DNA of 64,000 nucleotides. Origin: Clavelina lepadiformis (Eukaryota; Chordata; Ascidiacea; Aplousobranchia; Clavelinidae). The stretch's first letter is position 1; every line of letters begins with the position of its first letter. Below the pieces are notes generated by a model. It saw nothing but the letters and a program-made list of their open reading frames with translations, did not search any database and was not told where the DNA came from. Made by a program: the position numbers and the translations under genes. Shown piece after piece: positions 25,443 through 35,864 of the stretch. Location of the stretch: positions 7,194,501 through 7,258,500 of the forward strand of contig NC_135247.1 in NCBI RefSeq assembly GCF_947623445.1, in the 5' to 3' direction.

Positions 25443-26380
25443 CTAGGAGGAAAACCAAACCGATTACTATTGCTATATAAGCTCAAAGCTGTTATTCACT
25501 TAAGGTAGGTCTTTATCATATACATTATACCATATTGTAGTTAAAAAATGAATTAAAGCTGATGAATGAATGAGACGTTGTGGTCTGCTGTTGTAAAATC
25601 AACTATATAATATCTTTCTGCGTGTAAGTAGTCGTAAAACACATGATGAACCATCCATTAAGGCCAAAACAGAAGCCAGGGTAATATGTTACAAAAAAAA
25701 ACATGTCAAGTACGTCCCAGACAAAGTATATGCTGTTTAATGCAGTTTAGCCTTAGACATGTACTGTGCCAGAATTCCAGAAAGTTTTACAGTACATTTT
25801 TTGGTTGTCGATTTAAATAGTTTCTTTTTCGAAGTGACTATTTCACCGTTAGTACAGTAGGTCACGCAGTCCGTTAGTTTACGAAAATGGGTATATGCAA
25901 AGCGTTGAGTTTAGTTATATTTAAAGCTTTTTTGGAGTTAGATAATGATTAGAATGTAGCTTTAGGTTAGGCTTAGGTTACTATGTTATAACATTTAACT
26001 TGAGTTAACAAGAAACTATGAAAAATAGTTTTAAATGCACGTTTTTTTCGAGTGTAACAACCAATATTGCCAGCCTTTCCTTTTATAAAACTGTATAGAA
26101 AACATATTCTGCACTGGTTGTCTGGGAATTCATAGCAGATACAATGGTTTATTTTCTTTTGCCATATGGAAGCAAAAATTGCTTACATATATTTATAAAT
26201 ACTTGATTGTTTCTAAAGCTACAGTTAAAATCGTACTGCCGTGCTTTTGGTTTCGGCATCCGATTCGGGCCATAAATACTAGGTCCATTTGCATCTTTAT
26301 AACAAAAAGTAGTGTACTCGTTGAGATGAAACTTTCTTATAATTAACTTCATATATCAACTGCATTTTATATTAATAGAC
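25443..26380. other. Intron of coiled-coil copy 1
   Basis: Intronic sequence between exons 4 and 5 (part). No other gene is seen; the counterpart is 45140-46100 in unit 2. Confidence 0.6.
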
Positions 26381-26720
26381 CAGGGGTGGGCAACCTTTTT
26401 GAACCCGAGAGCCACTTTGGTTGTTAAATTTTTACTGACGAGCCAAGTCATAAGAAATTATGACGTCATAAATAGTTTATGTCGTTTAATTGTTCCATAT
26501 CTGCATTCCTCAATCGAAAAATATCATTAAATTTGGATAATTAAGAACTTGTCATCAATGCTGGCCTAAATAAGGAAAAGAAAAAGAGAGAAACGTTCAT
26601 AAACGGTACTCTTGGTAGCCTTCACAATTTTTTTGAAATTTTACGATTCGACTAGAAGAGCCACAAAAAACATACCGGAGAGCCGCATTCGGCTCGCGAG
26701 CCGCAGTTTGCCCACGTCTG
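26381..26720. mobile_element. hAT-like MITE A3, present only in unit 1
   Basis: Starts CAGGGGTGGGCAACC and ends TTTGCCCACGTCTG, flanked by perfect 8-bp duplications TAATAGAC (26373-26380 and 26721-26728). Unit 2 has the empty site with a single TAATAGAC at about 46100. The body matches MITE A1 at 8352-8792. Confidence 0.92.
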
Positions 26721-27327
26721 TAATAGACTGTACCAGGTATGCCCACAATAACCAAAACATATGAAGGTCATAAACGACCTAGAATTCGTCTGGGCATACT
26801 AATACGCAGGCATATGAGGTAACTTTGCAGCATAGGCCTAAATTTTCAACAGAAATACGTTTGCCTTCTTGATCCAAACATACTGAAATAATTTTTTATT
26901 ATAACGTAACTGTGCGTCGTAACTTATTGATCTTGTAAGCAGAATTGTTGCCAGTTTACAAAGTTTATAGGAGCTACCGGTGCTGATACAATGAGTTTAT
27001 TGCTAGTTTATTTATTGACAATGTTGTGACATTGCTTACTTCTTTGCTCAATCTTTGCTTGTCCGATTGTAGTGTGTTGCTTTTTTCCGTGAGTTTGCTG
27101 ACATCGCCAAGTAACTGACAGATGAATTCTTCTCGACGCAAAGCAAACCTTTGATTATACTCGATGTACTTTGAATTGCTCAGTGCTAACTTTTGCGTTT
27201 CGTCAATAAATATTTCTTTTATTTCAATTAAGTCTTTGTCGTTCTGTAACATAATAATCCCTTCATAATTATTTTAAAAAATGCCATCCTAATTATATTT
27301 TTGTCATATTCCTACATGAGTATATTT

Positions 27328-28448
27328 CAGTGCTTTTCAACCTGTGGAACTGTACGCATTTGTGGGTGTAGACAAAAAATCTAGTGCAAATAACGAACAC
27401 CGCGCGGATGAAATTCGCCTCTCTGATTTTAGGTTATTTTTAAGCAACGCTGATTGGTTGTGCAAGTTTGGCGTTTTCACACTTTCCCTCGGGTCGGGCC
27501 ATAGTCGAGTCAAGCTCATCCGCGATGTACGTTGCACAGTTATCGTAAAGCAAATCCAGTTTTGTCAATATAACTTCCATGCATCAGACTGCCATTAAAA
27601 AGAGCGTGACAGAATGTTGAAGTGTCAATAAAAATACAACATCAAAGTAATGGAGCATGTTGATACCACATCATAACAAGACGATGGCTTATCTCATTGC
27701 TTTATATTTAGTTAAAATATAAAGGGTGCAGTTACGGTCACACAAATGTGCGCTTTTCTTGCATCGACATTGAAGTGAAAATTATGAGTGAGTGAGTTAG
27801 CGTTAATGAGTGAAATAACATTTGTTGAATTTTTTTTTCATTGGTTTTTGCTCAATCCGATCATTAATTTTGCATCGTCTTGAAAACGATTTGCTTTAAG
27901 ATGATTCTTGCATATTTTTAAATGAATATTTGTAATTTAACTTTACTGCCAACTTCCAGTTCTCGATGTTTCTTTTTATGCACACATCGCTAACGAAATC
28001 TTAGGGACCGATGTTGCTGGTGTATGGGATCGTTTGGCCTGGATTAACCTGTAGGCTATAGCCTACATTCGAGTACTCGCACTGTTGTGAGGTAGATAAG
28101 ATTGGTAAAAAAACAAATTTTTTGTTAATATTTTGAACTGTATTGGCTATGTAACACTCTATTCGCTTGTATACAGAGCATTGCATAAACCCTTAAAATC
28201 GGCAAGGAAGCCTTTAATTAGGCTAAGCTTAACTACGGTAACGTGAACGGCATAAAGAAGTTGCCCGACAAACTAGTAGGCTATGGTATGGTATCACTAA
28301 CTTTATTCTTGAACAGAGGAAAGTCTTTCCAGAACTTAAACTCGGCGATGATTCCTCATCGCTCGAGCGTCGGCTACCGATCTTGTCTTTGTGCAAATTC
28401 CGATAGATACACACATTTCTTATTATTTATTTAATTTGTTTGTATTAC
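27328..28448 (+). mobile_element. hAT-like element C, copy 1, truncated by the duplication junction
   Basis: Starts CAGTGCTTTTCAACCTGTGG after the left target duplication GTATATTT (27320-27327). It follows the full copy at 46712-48179 until 28448, where sequence changes abruptly to the start of unit 2. The right terminus and right target duplication are therefore missing. No transposase is encoded. Confidence 0.92.
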
Positions 28449-29438
28449 TCATGTACACAATCTGCTGCTGAACTGAACTGCACAAACTGAAATCATGCAT
28501 AGACAATGCTTGCAGTTGTAAGCTGACTTTTTGTTAAAGTCTGCGTAGGTTGGCAGTAAGATATATTTTCTTATGCTAGTTACTGTATTAATTGTAATCA
28601 TTTCATCATTTCTACCACATTGCAGTTTAAACAGTTTCTTACAGTTAAGTAACTTATTGATTGTTTTTTAAACTCTGTAATAAAACAATTTATGAACAGG
28701 TAAATTTGTTTTTCCACAGCAAAGAAGTACTTTTTCAAAATATAGTACTGTAATATTAAATTTTCAGTAATAAAAACTAAAATACAATTGTACCATCTGT
28801 ACATGGTGACTTAAGTGATCTTGGTCTCACTACAATGAATATATCCATTGTCATTCTCTCAATACTCTCATTGGTACGACATTGTTTTTATGTAGAAAAT
28901 GTTCACAAGCCATTTTAAGTTCATAAAGTTTATATATGTAACCGTTTGATTGGCATGTAATTGAAAATGTGAGATATGTAGTGCAATGACAGTCTGTGTT
29001 TCATGTTTGATTAATGTTCTTCGCATAGCTTTTTTATTTCTAAATAACTATTTTTATTTATTTAATTTAATTATGTTATATAATATTTGTTTCTTTAAAC
29101 ATTTATTTTCATTTTTATTATTTATTTGCTAAATCATCATCTTGATGTTTTGTAGAACATCCTTTTTGCCCACTGTTTCGTTGATGTGAACAATAAAGGT
29201 ATCACTATATTATATATATATTTTTTGCCTAATTGTAATAATTTGTGCTTAAATATTCCTCTACAAAGAGTTTTGCGTATTTTATATATATATTTTTCAT
29301 TATACCTATTCATTGCATATTTTTATTAAACTGGTTTATTTTAGCTATAGTATAACTTCCTGAATTACTATATAACTTCCACATATACAATAGCAGCTGG
29401 TTTAATAGCACTTTCGTTATGTTTGATTGTATACTATT

Positions 29439-29684
29439 TGTATTAAATGATGCCGTTATTCTTAGCTTTATTTAACGTAAATCATTCATCTGAAATAATA
29501 GATTAATAGTAACACAATAATAGTAGAAAAGCAACACAACCTCACGGCTCAAAAGATGCTCGTTTGTGACAATACGAACCGTGAAGTAATCTTAGTCTTC
29601 GACTAAGGAATGCCCGAAGCAGAAACAAACACAAGAAGTAATTAAGATAAAACGAGGCGAGTTAACAAAGGAATTTTCATTACA
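29439..29684 (-). repeat. LTR (3' LTR of the minus-strand element)
   Basis: 246 bp, nearly identical to 35619-35864. On the minus strand it begins TGTAATGAAAATTCC and contains TTAAATAAAGC, a likely poly(A) signal. Confidence 0.95.
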
Positions 29685-31664
29685 TTTTCACCTGGCCTAT
29701 AATAAATTTGGTCTAATGACTGTGGTTGTTATAATAGACTTGGTATATACATTGGCTTGGGCTTGCAATAAGCACGTACTCAAAATAACATATACTGAAC
29801 GCGTATCGTATACGTGCTGATAGGTAATGCAAGTTAGTCTACATACGAAATATTTCACTGTTCGCCATAGCGAGCTGGAGGTACCCCTTTGTTGGTTCGG
29901 CTTGATCGGCGAAGATTTCTTTCTGTGGGCATGTTCTGTATTTCTGGTTCGTCCATGACAGGAGCATCGTTTTGAACTTCAATGTCTGGTGAAGGGTTGC
30001 TTATAAATTTTTCTGTGACGGGTAGCCTATTTCATCTCTGCTTGGCGCTTCTTGAGGGCATGGTGAGAGATCGTTCAAAGACACTGTAGATTCCTGTCCG
30101 TCTGGCCGTCGGACGCGTGCATACGTTGGATTTGTATCTATCAATTCAACTTCGTCTGCCAAGGGATTGTATTTACTGTTGAGTACAAAACGTCGGAGGT
30201 ACACTTTATTGGGAGCGATCAGCCACGATGGTATTGAAGGTCCCGAGGTAGAGAGTCGGTCAAAGGAGAAAAATCTTTGGTGAGGTGTCACGTTTGATGC
30301 CGTGCAGAGCAGCGACCTTATGGAATGCAAGGCTTCAGGTAAAACTAGTTCCCACTGGGATAATGGAAGTTTCCTTGACTTGAGTATTAACGTAACTGTT
30401 TTCCAGATGATACCGTTGTATCTCTCCACTTGGGAATTTCCAGTGGGGTGATATGGGGTTGATGAACTTGTTGCAATTCGCAAGTTTCGAAGGTGAGTGC
30501 GAAGTTCGTGTGATATAAGAGAGGGTCCACGGTCAGAGTGAATATAACTGGGCAATCCAGTGAAGGTAAACAGTTGATTCAGGCCCTGAATCACTGTTGT
30601 CGAGTTCATATTCGGACACGGCACAGCGAACGGAAATCGTGAGTACTCGTCGATTATTATGGTTAAGATATACTTGTTATTAGACGATGAAGGTATCGGT
30701 CCTTTGAAGTCGCTGCTAATTCGTTCCGTTGGTTTTGTAGCTTTTATTAACGCCGTCTGGGGAGGTCTGTAAAATCATGGTTTATTTTCAGCGCATATCT
30801 TACAGTTCGAACATACCTTCCGTATTTCGTCGGTTGAAAAAGGTGCGAATAAACGTCTTCATGCGAATAAACTGCAACATTCTGGTGACTCCATGATGGC
30901 CCAGGTTATTATAGATGTCTTCTAGTTGACTTGGTTGATAGATAGAGGCGCTGGTTGATCTTGAGAGACAGTCTGCAACCGGGTTCATTTTGCCAGGACG
31001 GTAGCAAATTGAGTAATTAAGAGAGGCAAGTTCCAAATGCCAAGTTTGGATTTTATTGTTTTTGATTTTCGTGCGACGACGATTGTCAAACATGTAAGCT
31101 ACAGATCGCTGGTCAGTTACTAGTTCGAAGCTTTGGCGTTGTAAAAGATCCTTCCATTTCCGAGTAGCTTCGATGATTGCAGTCGCTTCTTTTTCTATAG
31201 CTGGATACTTCAATTCACTTCCGTGCAACATACGTGACATGAAAGCGACCGGTCGTCCACCTTGATTTAGAGATGCTGATATCGCAACATCTGAAGCGTC
31301 ACACTCTACAACAAATGGCGTAGTCTCATCAATGGATTGTAATGAGGTGGTAGCCAGTTCCGTTAAAAGCTGGTGAAACGTTTGCTCAGCTTCTTCACTG
31401 AGGGGAAAGGACTGGACTGTCGTTAGTGGTTTCACTTTGTCGGAAAACCGTGGAATCCACTTCGAATACTAAGACAAGAAGCCAAGAAGGCGTTGTAGAG
31501 CAATTTTGTTCCGTGGGAGAGGATATTCTTGAAGTGGCTGTAGTCGGTCAGGATCTGGTTTGATTGTTCTGTACTGAACTTGGTAACCAAGAACGTTGAT
31601 TTGAGAAACCGATTTGACAGTCTTGCTTTCATTGAATGTTAAGTTTCGGCGTTTGAATACGGTA

Positions 31665-33774
31665 GGGGAAAGTGGTGTAAATTGGACCCCGGCTGATTTG
31701 AGACTAATAGCGGTACGTGACGTCACAAATATCACGTGACATGGAAGAGGTTAGCAAGACAACAAGGCAGCAGTTGTGTTTGATCTCGTTTCTTTTGTGG
31801 TCTAGTTACGAAAACGCAAATAAACTATTAGGGGTGTCTGATCTTATTTTGGTTCATGCGTTATTTCGATATAATCGGAGGCTAGAGGCAGGTAGGAAAA
31901 TAATTTAAACGTTTCGAGACAACTAAAACATTCACAGATACCATGACAGTATTAGACTGTCAGTTTGAGATGTTAGTGCATGAAAAGCCTGAAAGAAATT
32001 TTAGCTTAGGGTTGTGTAAAATGGACCCCCAATAAAACGTGTAATTTGGACCCCCCCCTCTAAATTACACGTGGAGGCAGATAACATTACCTATTTTCTA
32101 GGGGTATTAAACTGTCATTTTGTGATCCTTCTGATCTTGAACTTGGTACAAACATGACCACAAGAGCTGAGCGTAAGAGCAAAGGCGTGTATGGAAAGTG
32201 GGATGAAGAAGCGATGCGACATGCAATAGAGGCTGTAAGAGATGGCACAATGGGTACAAAAAAAGCAGCGAAACAGTTTGATGTCCCCAAAACGACTCTT
32301 CTTAGAAGACTGAAAAATATGAACAAGATTGCTCTTGGCAGCCGCAAGATGTTAGGAAGATCTACTGACCTCCCGGAAGAGATTGAGAAGCAATCGACAA
32401 AGCATATTGAAGATATGGAAGCCAGGTTTTATGGCTTGACATAGATGGACCTTCAAAAGCTTGCATTCCAAATTGCAGAAGCAAATAACATTTCTGCTTG
32501 ATTCAACAAAGAAAAGAAAATTGCTGGCCCTATGAATGGGTGAAAGGATTTCTGAAAAGGCATCCAGAAATATCTCTTCGATCCCCGGAGGCATCATCCC
32601 CGCAGGCATCCCCATCACTAGCGAGAGCATCCGGATTTAACAAACCACAGATAGCTAAATTTTTGAACTCATGCATGAAATTTATGAAAAGAACAACTTA
32701 ACTGCTGCAAGAATTCAGCTCAGCTTTATAATCGCCAACACAAGCTCAGCTCTAATGGAAAATGCAAGCTCAGCTGCAGTTAACACCACCACTTCGACTC
32801 CAAGTGCCAACGCAATCTTATCTCCTATCACCACCACAATTTTGACTCCTGTCACCACTGCCAGCTCTATTCCAATTGCCAGCACAAGCCCCAGTTTGGT
32901 TGGAACCACCTTACGACCTATCCTAGAAATTAGCACAAATGATTCTTTGTTTCCTGTAGAAGAGCCAGCTTCAGTTATAACTGAAACTCCTGCTTGCATC
33001 AACAAAACAGCTGAAATCAGCAATCTAGTTTCTGACATGCAAGCCAGCCCTGTAGGCCTACCCTCATGCCTCATCCAGTTTTTATTCTGAGAAAAAAAAG
33101 ATTGTTGTAACTGTAACAGATATCAGCCCTCCACCAAAGCGAATCCGATCTATGAATCCTGGTACTAAACGGCGAAAATCTTCAAGCGCCACAATTTTGA
33201 CAAGTTCTCCTCATAAAAACACACGAGACATACAAGAGAAAGTGATGTGACTAAAAGGAAAAGAGGCGGTGCGCAAAAAAATAAACAGAAGAGAGGAAGG
33301 AAAGCAGAGAACAAACAGAATTCCATCTGCCTGGTGTGTGGAGATTCTGCAGATGAAGACTGGATTCAATGCAAAAACTGCAAGGAATAGGCCCATGTGG
33401 ATTGTGCTGATATTAGTGATTCCAAGTATTATTACTGCGACAACTGTTCGTAAATGTGTGTTTCTGTTTTTGCATGGGTTGTTCTATTTTTGTGAGTTAT
33501 CGTTGGTTCCAGATTGGACAATCACACATTGTGTAAATTGGCCCCTTATTTAAAGAAATTGAAATTTACTATTTACCTGCAGTGTCATTGAAATAGCATG
33601 AAAAAATTTAATTTGGCAGTGCACCTGCAGTTTAAATGATTTAAGCCCGATACTTCGTTATGTTGTACCTTTCATGTATGTAAATAAACAAGTGAAGTTT
33701 GAAAGAAATCAATCAAGGACTTTCGTTATTATCACAAATTTTGCTTAAGGGGTCCAAATTACACGAGTTTCCCC
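31665..33774 (+). mobile_element. pogo/Tigger-like DNA transposon inserted in the gypsy pol
   Basis: The ends are imperfect inverted repeats: GGGGAAAGTGGTGTAAATTG on the left, and GGGGAAACTCGTGTAATTTG when the right end is reversed. A TA lies at each side (31663-31664 and 33775-33776). Removing the element and one TA restores the pol frame exactly. Copies of the gtgtaaattggacccc motif recur just inside both ends (about 32014-32060 and 33528-33545), likely transposase-binding sites. Confidence 0.93.
32154..33453 (+). pseudogene. Decayed pogo-like transposase lacking the DDE domain
   Basis: The frame opens with a psq/pogo-type helix-turn-helix (KGVYGKWDEEAMRHAIEAV...KKAAKQFDVPKTTLLRRL, 32184-32320). 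A stop at about 32442 and another near 32500 follow. A shifted frame then continues the second DNA-binding region (WVKGFLKRHPEISLRSPEA, from about 32535), and a further shift leads to HEIYEKNNLTAARI. The DDE catalytic domain that should come next is absent: the sequence jumps to a Ser/Thr/Ala-rich stretch (32740-33090). At 33310-33453 lies a PHD-like zinc finger (ICLVCGDSADEDWIQCKNC, then HVDC and YYCDNC) with the usual Trp replaced by a TAG stop. It cannot encode active transposase. Confidence 0.85.
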
Positions 33775-35618
33775 TAAGCAGTTTTTGGACATTGTCGTCA
33801 TGTTCTTATTGTGTCCTGCCACAGACCGTGACGTCATCTTGGTATGCAAAAACGTCATTCAGATTTTCTTCATCAATGATGCGGTCAATTGCTCTCTGGA
33901 AGTTGATCCCTCCGTTTGTGACACCATATGGGATTCTTTTGTATTGCCATAACTTGCCATTAGCTTCAAACACTGTGGAGACACGGTCGGTTTCCAATAT
34001 CGGAATCTGATGATAGGCGGATTTCAAGTCGAATTTTGAGAAGACGGAATACTTTGCAAGTTTATTTATCAGGTCATCTATTCTTGGAAATGTATATGCA
34101 TCTACGTGAGTGTAAAGGTTAATCGTTTGCGAGTAGTCCACACACATTCGGGTTTTTCCTTCAGTGCGAACAACTAGGCCTACTATCTGTGCTCGCCACG
34201 GAGACCGACTGAGTTCAATTACATCATCATCTTGCATTTTTTTGATTTCTTCTCGAATAAATTGTTCATCAGGTTTGCTATACCGCCGTGATTTGACTGC
34301 AATAGGTTTGCAAGATTTTGGTAACAGTGGAAATAAGGTTTCCATTGCAATAGTGGCCGCTGGTAAGGCACAGACTATAGGTTTGGATAAGGTAAAGTCT
34401 TCCTCAATACCACCGTATTTGATTATAAGCCGATTATGCCGTTTCTGGAATGCTTGGCTTAAGATCACGTTGTTGCATAAGTTGTCCATGACACCGAGTT
34501 GTACGTTTTCGTATTTGCGGTTGTTAACGACGATGTGGGTTGTGCAGGAACCTAACATTGTACATCTTAAGCTGCTTTGTGCCATAGATACTTCTTGGCG
34601 TGTTGGGGTTATTGGAAGATTCAGTGATTTTGCAGTGACGGCATTGATGTAGTTATCGGAACTTCCAGAGTTAACCAGAGCGCATAGGTTTTGATCTAGT
34701 ATTGATATCATTAGCGCCGCTTCAAATAGGTTGTGCGGATAAATGGCACACAAGGTCGGTGTAGCTTTTGCTACTGTAGCGACGGTTTTCGAAGGGTACT
34801 TACTTTTACATACCTTCAAGAAATGTCCAGTTTTTCCACATTTGTTGCACGTGAGATGTCGCGCTGGACAAGATCTCCTCTCATGAAAGTCATAACCGCA
34901 AAAATAGCACTTTTTCTTCTTGAAGGAAGCTGCGATATACGTCGTTGTTTCTTTAAGCTTCTCACCTTGATTCTCTGTTTCATTTTTGATATGATGACTT
35001 TGCGGGTTTATGGAGACCGATGAGCATGTTGTATGCAGAGGCATTCTTGATCGCCATGTCTAAAGCGTTTACTTGGTCTACTGCTGATTCGAGAGAAAGG
35101 GTCGTATTTTCTAAAACTCTTATGACGGATCGAGGGAGATGAGAGACCGTTCATAAATGCATCTCTACAGAGTTCTTTGCAATATTGTTCCGCAGTAACA
35201 TCTTTGCACTGGCAGTTTTTGCTGAGTATTTGTAACGTTTGCATAAACTGCGTTGGGGACTCGCTTGGTTGCTGCTTTCTCGTTGCCAATAAGTGGCGAG
35301 CAAAGATTTCGTTCGGTTTCTTGAAAAGTAAATCCTGCAAGATTTCAACACAGAGTCGTATGTATTGCAATCTTCTATGAATTCAAATACTGTATCTCCG
35401 CGGACACAAAATTCGTCAATAGTTGAAGTTTGTTGATAGGAGGAGCTGTAGAAATTTGTTCTTGCGCAAGTTCAGCTAGGAAGTTATCAAACGTTCTTTT
35501 CCAATGTTTCCATAATTTGCTGGCGGTTTCGCAGTTGATGTCAACTTCTAGCTTGGCAGGTTTCAGCGCACTTGTTTTAGACATGTTATTGTCAGCCTAC
35601 AAATTACGTTAAATAAAT

Positions 35619-35864
35619 TGTACTAAATGATGCCGTTATTCTTAGCTTTATTTAACGTAAATCATTCATCTGAAATAATAGATTAATAGTAACACAATAA
35701 TAGTAGAAAAGCAACACAACCTCACGGCTCAAAAGATGCTCGCTTGTGACAATACGAACCTTGAAGTAATCTTAGTCTTCGACTAAGGAATGCCCGAAGC
35801 AGAAACAAACACAAGAAGTAATTAAGATAAAACGAGGCGAGTTAACAAAGGAATTTTCATTACA
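35619..35864 (-). repeat. LTR (5' LTR of the minus-strand element)
   Basis: 246 bp; differs from 29439-29684 at three positions. Just inside it (35603-35616) is a 14-base sequence complementary to a stretch of the LTR itself (35648-35661). Confidence 0.95.

Larger units (their letters stand above)
24160..27243 (-). pseudogene. Coiled-coil gene, copy 1, lacking its first three exons
   Basis: The exons, in transcript order, are 27243-27040, 25442-25280, 25171-25042, 24950-24750, 24625-24394 and 24318-24160. They match exons 4-9 of the intact gene ending at 43857, with the same splice phases and stop. The reading frame is open, so there is no decay inside it. Its exons 1-3 and promoter (48277-50055 in the intact gene) lie outside the duplicated unit, and upstream of it in this orientation there is only a truncated hAT element and then unit 2. 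It encodes the C-terminal three quarters of a long helical protein of unknown function. It could still be transcribed from a new promoter, so pseudogene status is inferred from the lost 5' end only. Confidence 0.8.
13940..28448. repeat. Tandem duplication, unit 1
   Basis: This segment is repeated in direct orientation at 28449-47825. Spot comparison suggests about 1-2% substitutions plus indels. The left edge is at CAACTAC|TCATG. The right edge lies within a hAT element at GTATTAC|TCATG. It contains cadherin exons from the furin-site exon to the stop and coiled-coil exons 4-9. Unit-1-only sequence includes the hAT MITE at 26381-26720 and about 1 kb of the last cadherin intron (about 19996-20991). 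Confidence 0.93.
29855..35584 (-). pseudogene. Degenerate gag-pol of the Ty3/gypsy-type element
   Basis: Gag starts at 35584 (MSKTSALKPAKL) and is broken by a stop near 35375 and a frame change near 35100. A 412-codon frame (35044-33806) holds two zinc-knuckle-like Cys/His motifs (CYFC..., CNKCGKTGHFLKVC), a protease motif LVNSGSSD, where the usual catalytic Asp is Asn, and reverse transcriptase with the active-site box AYQDD. An in-frame TAA follows GRTQ just after that box. After the pogo-like insertion the same frame continues into RNase H (VECDASD, about 31430-30990) and integrase. Integrase has HH and C..C zinc ligands, then Asp (SSDFKG), Asp (HSDRGP) and Glu (QVERYNG); a TGA interrupts it near 30775. 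The C-terminal tail ends at 29855. The catalytic triad is present, but the gene cannot make a full polyprotein. Confidence 0.9.
29439..35864 (-). mobile_element. Ty3/gypsy-type LTR retrotransposon, unit 2 only
   Basis: Two 246-bp LTRs bound the element, each starting TGTA and ending TACA. The host sequence on either side joins to give the uninterrupted unit-1 sequence at about 14930, with a 4-5 bp target duplication (TATT, one uncertain base). gag and pol read on the minus strand, in the order gag, zinc knuckles, protease, reverse transcriptase, RNase H, integrase, which is the Ty3/gypsy order. The LTRs differ at 3 of 246 positions. The coding part is broken by stops, frameshifts and a nested pogo-like element. 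Confidence 0.95.

Noticed and set aside
27337..27598. Frames on both strands inside hAT element C
   Set aside because: They recur because the element is repeated. They resemble no transposase and overlap each other antisense.
32715..33074. Minus-strand hydrophobic frame within the pogo-like element
   Set aside because: An artefact of the Ser/Thr/Ala-rich low-complexity stretch on the plus strand read in reverse.
33699..34652. Plus-strand frames within the gypsy pol
   Set aside because: Shadows of the reverse transcriptase frame on the minus strand.
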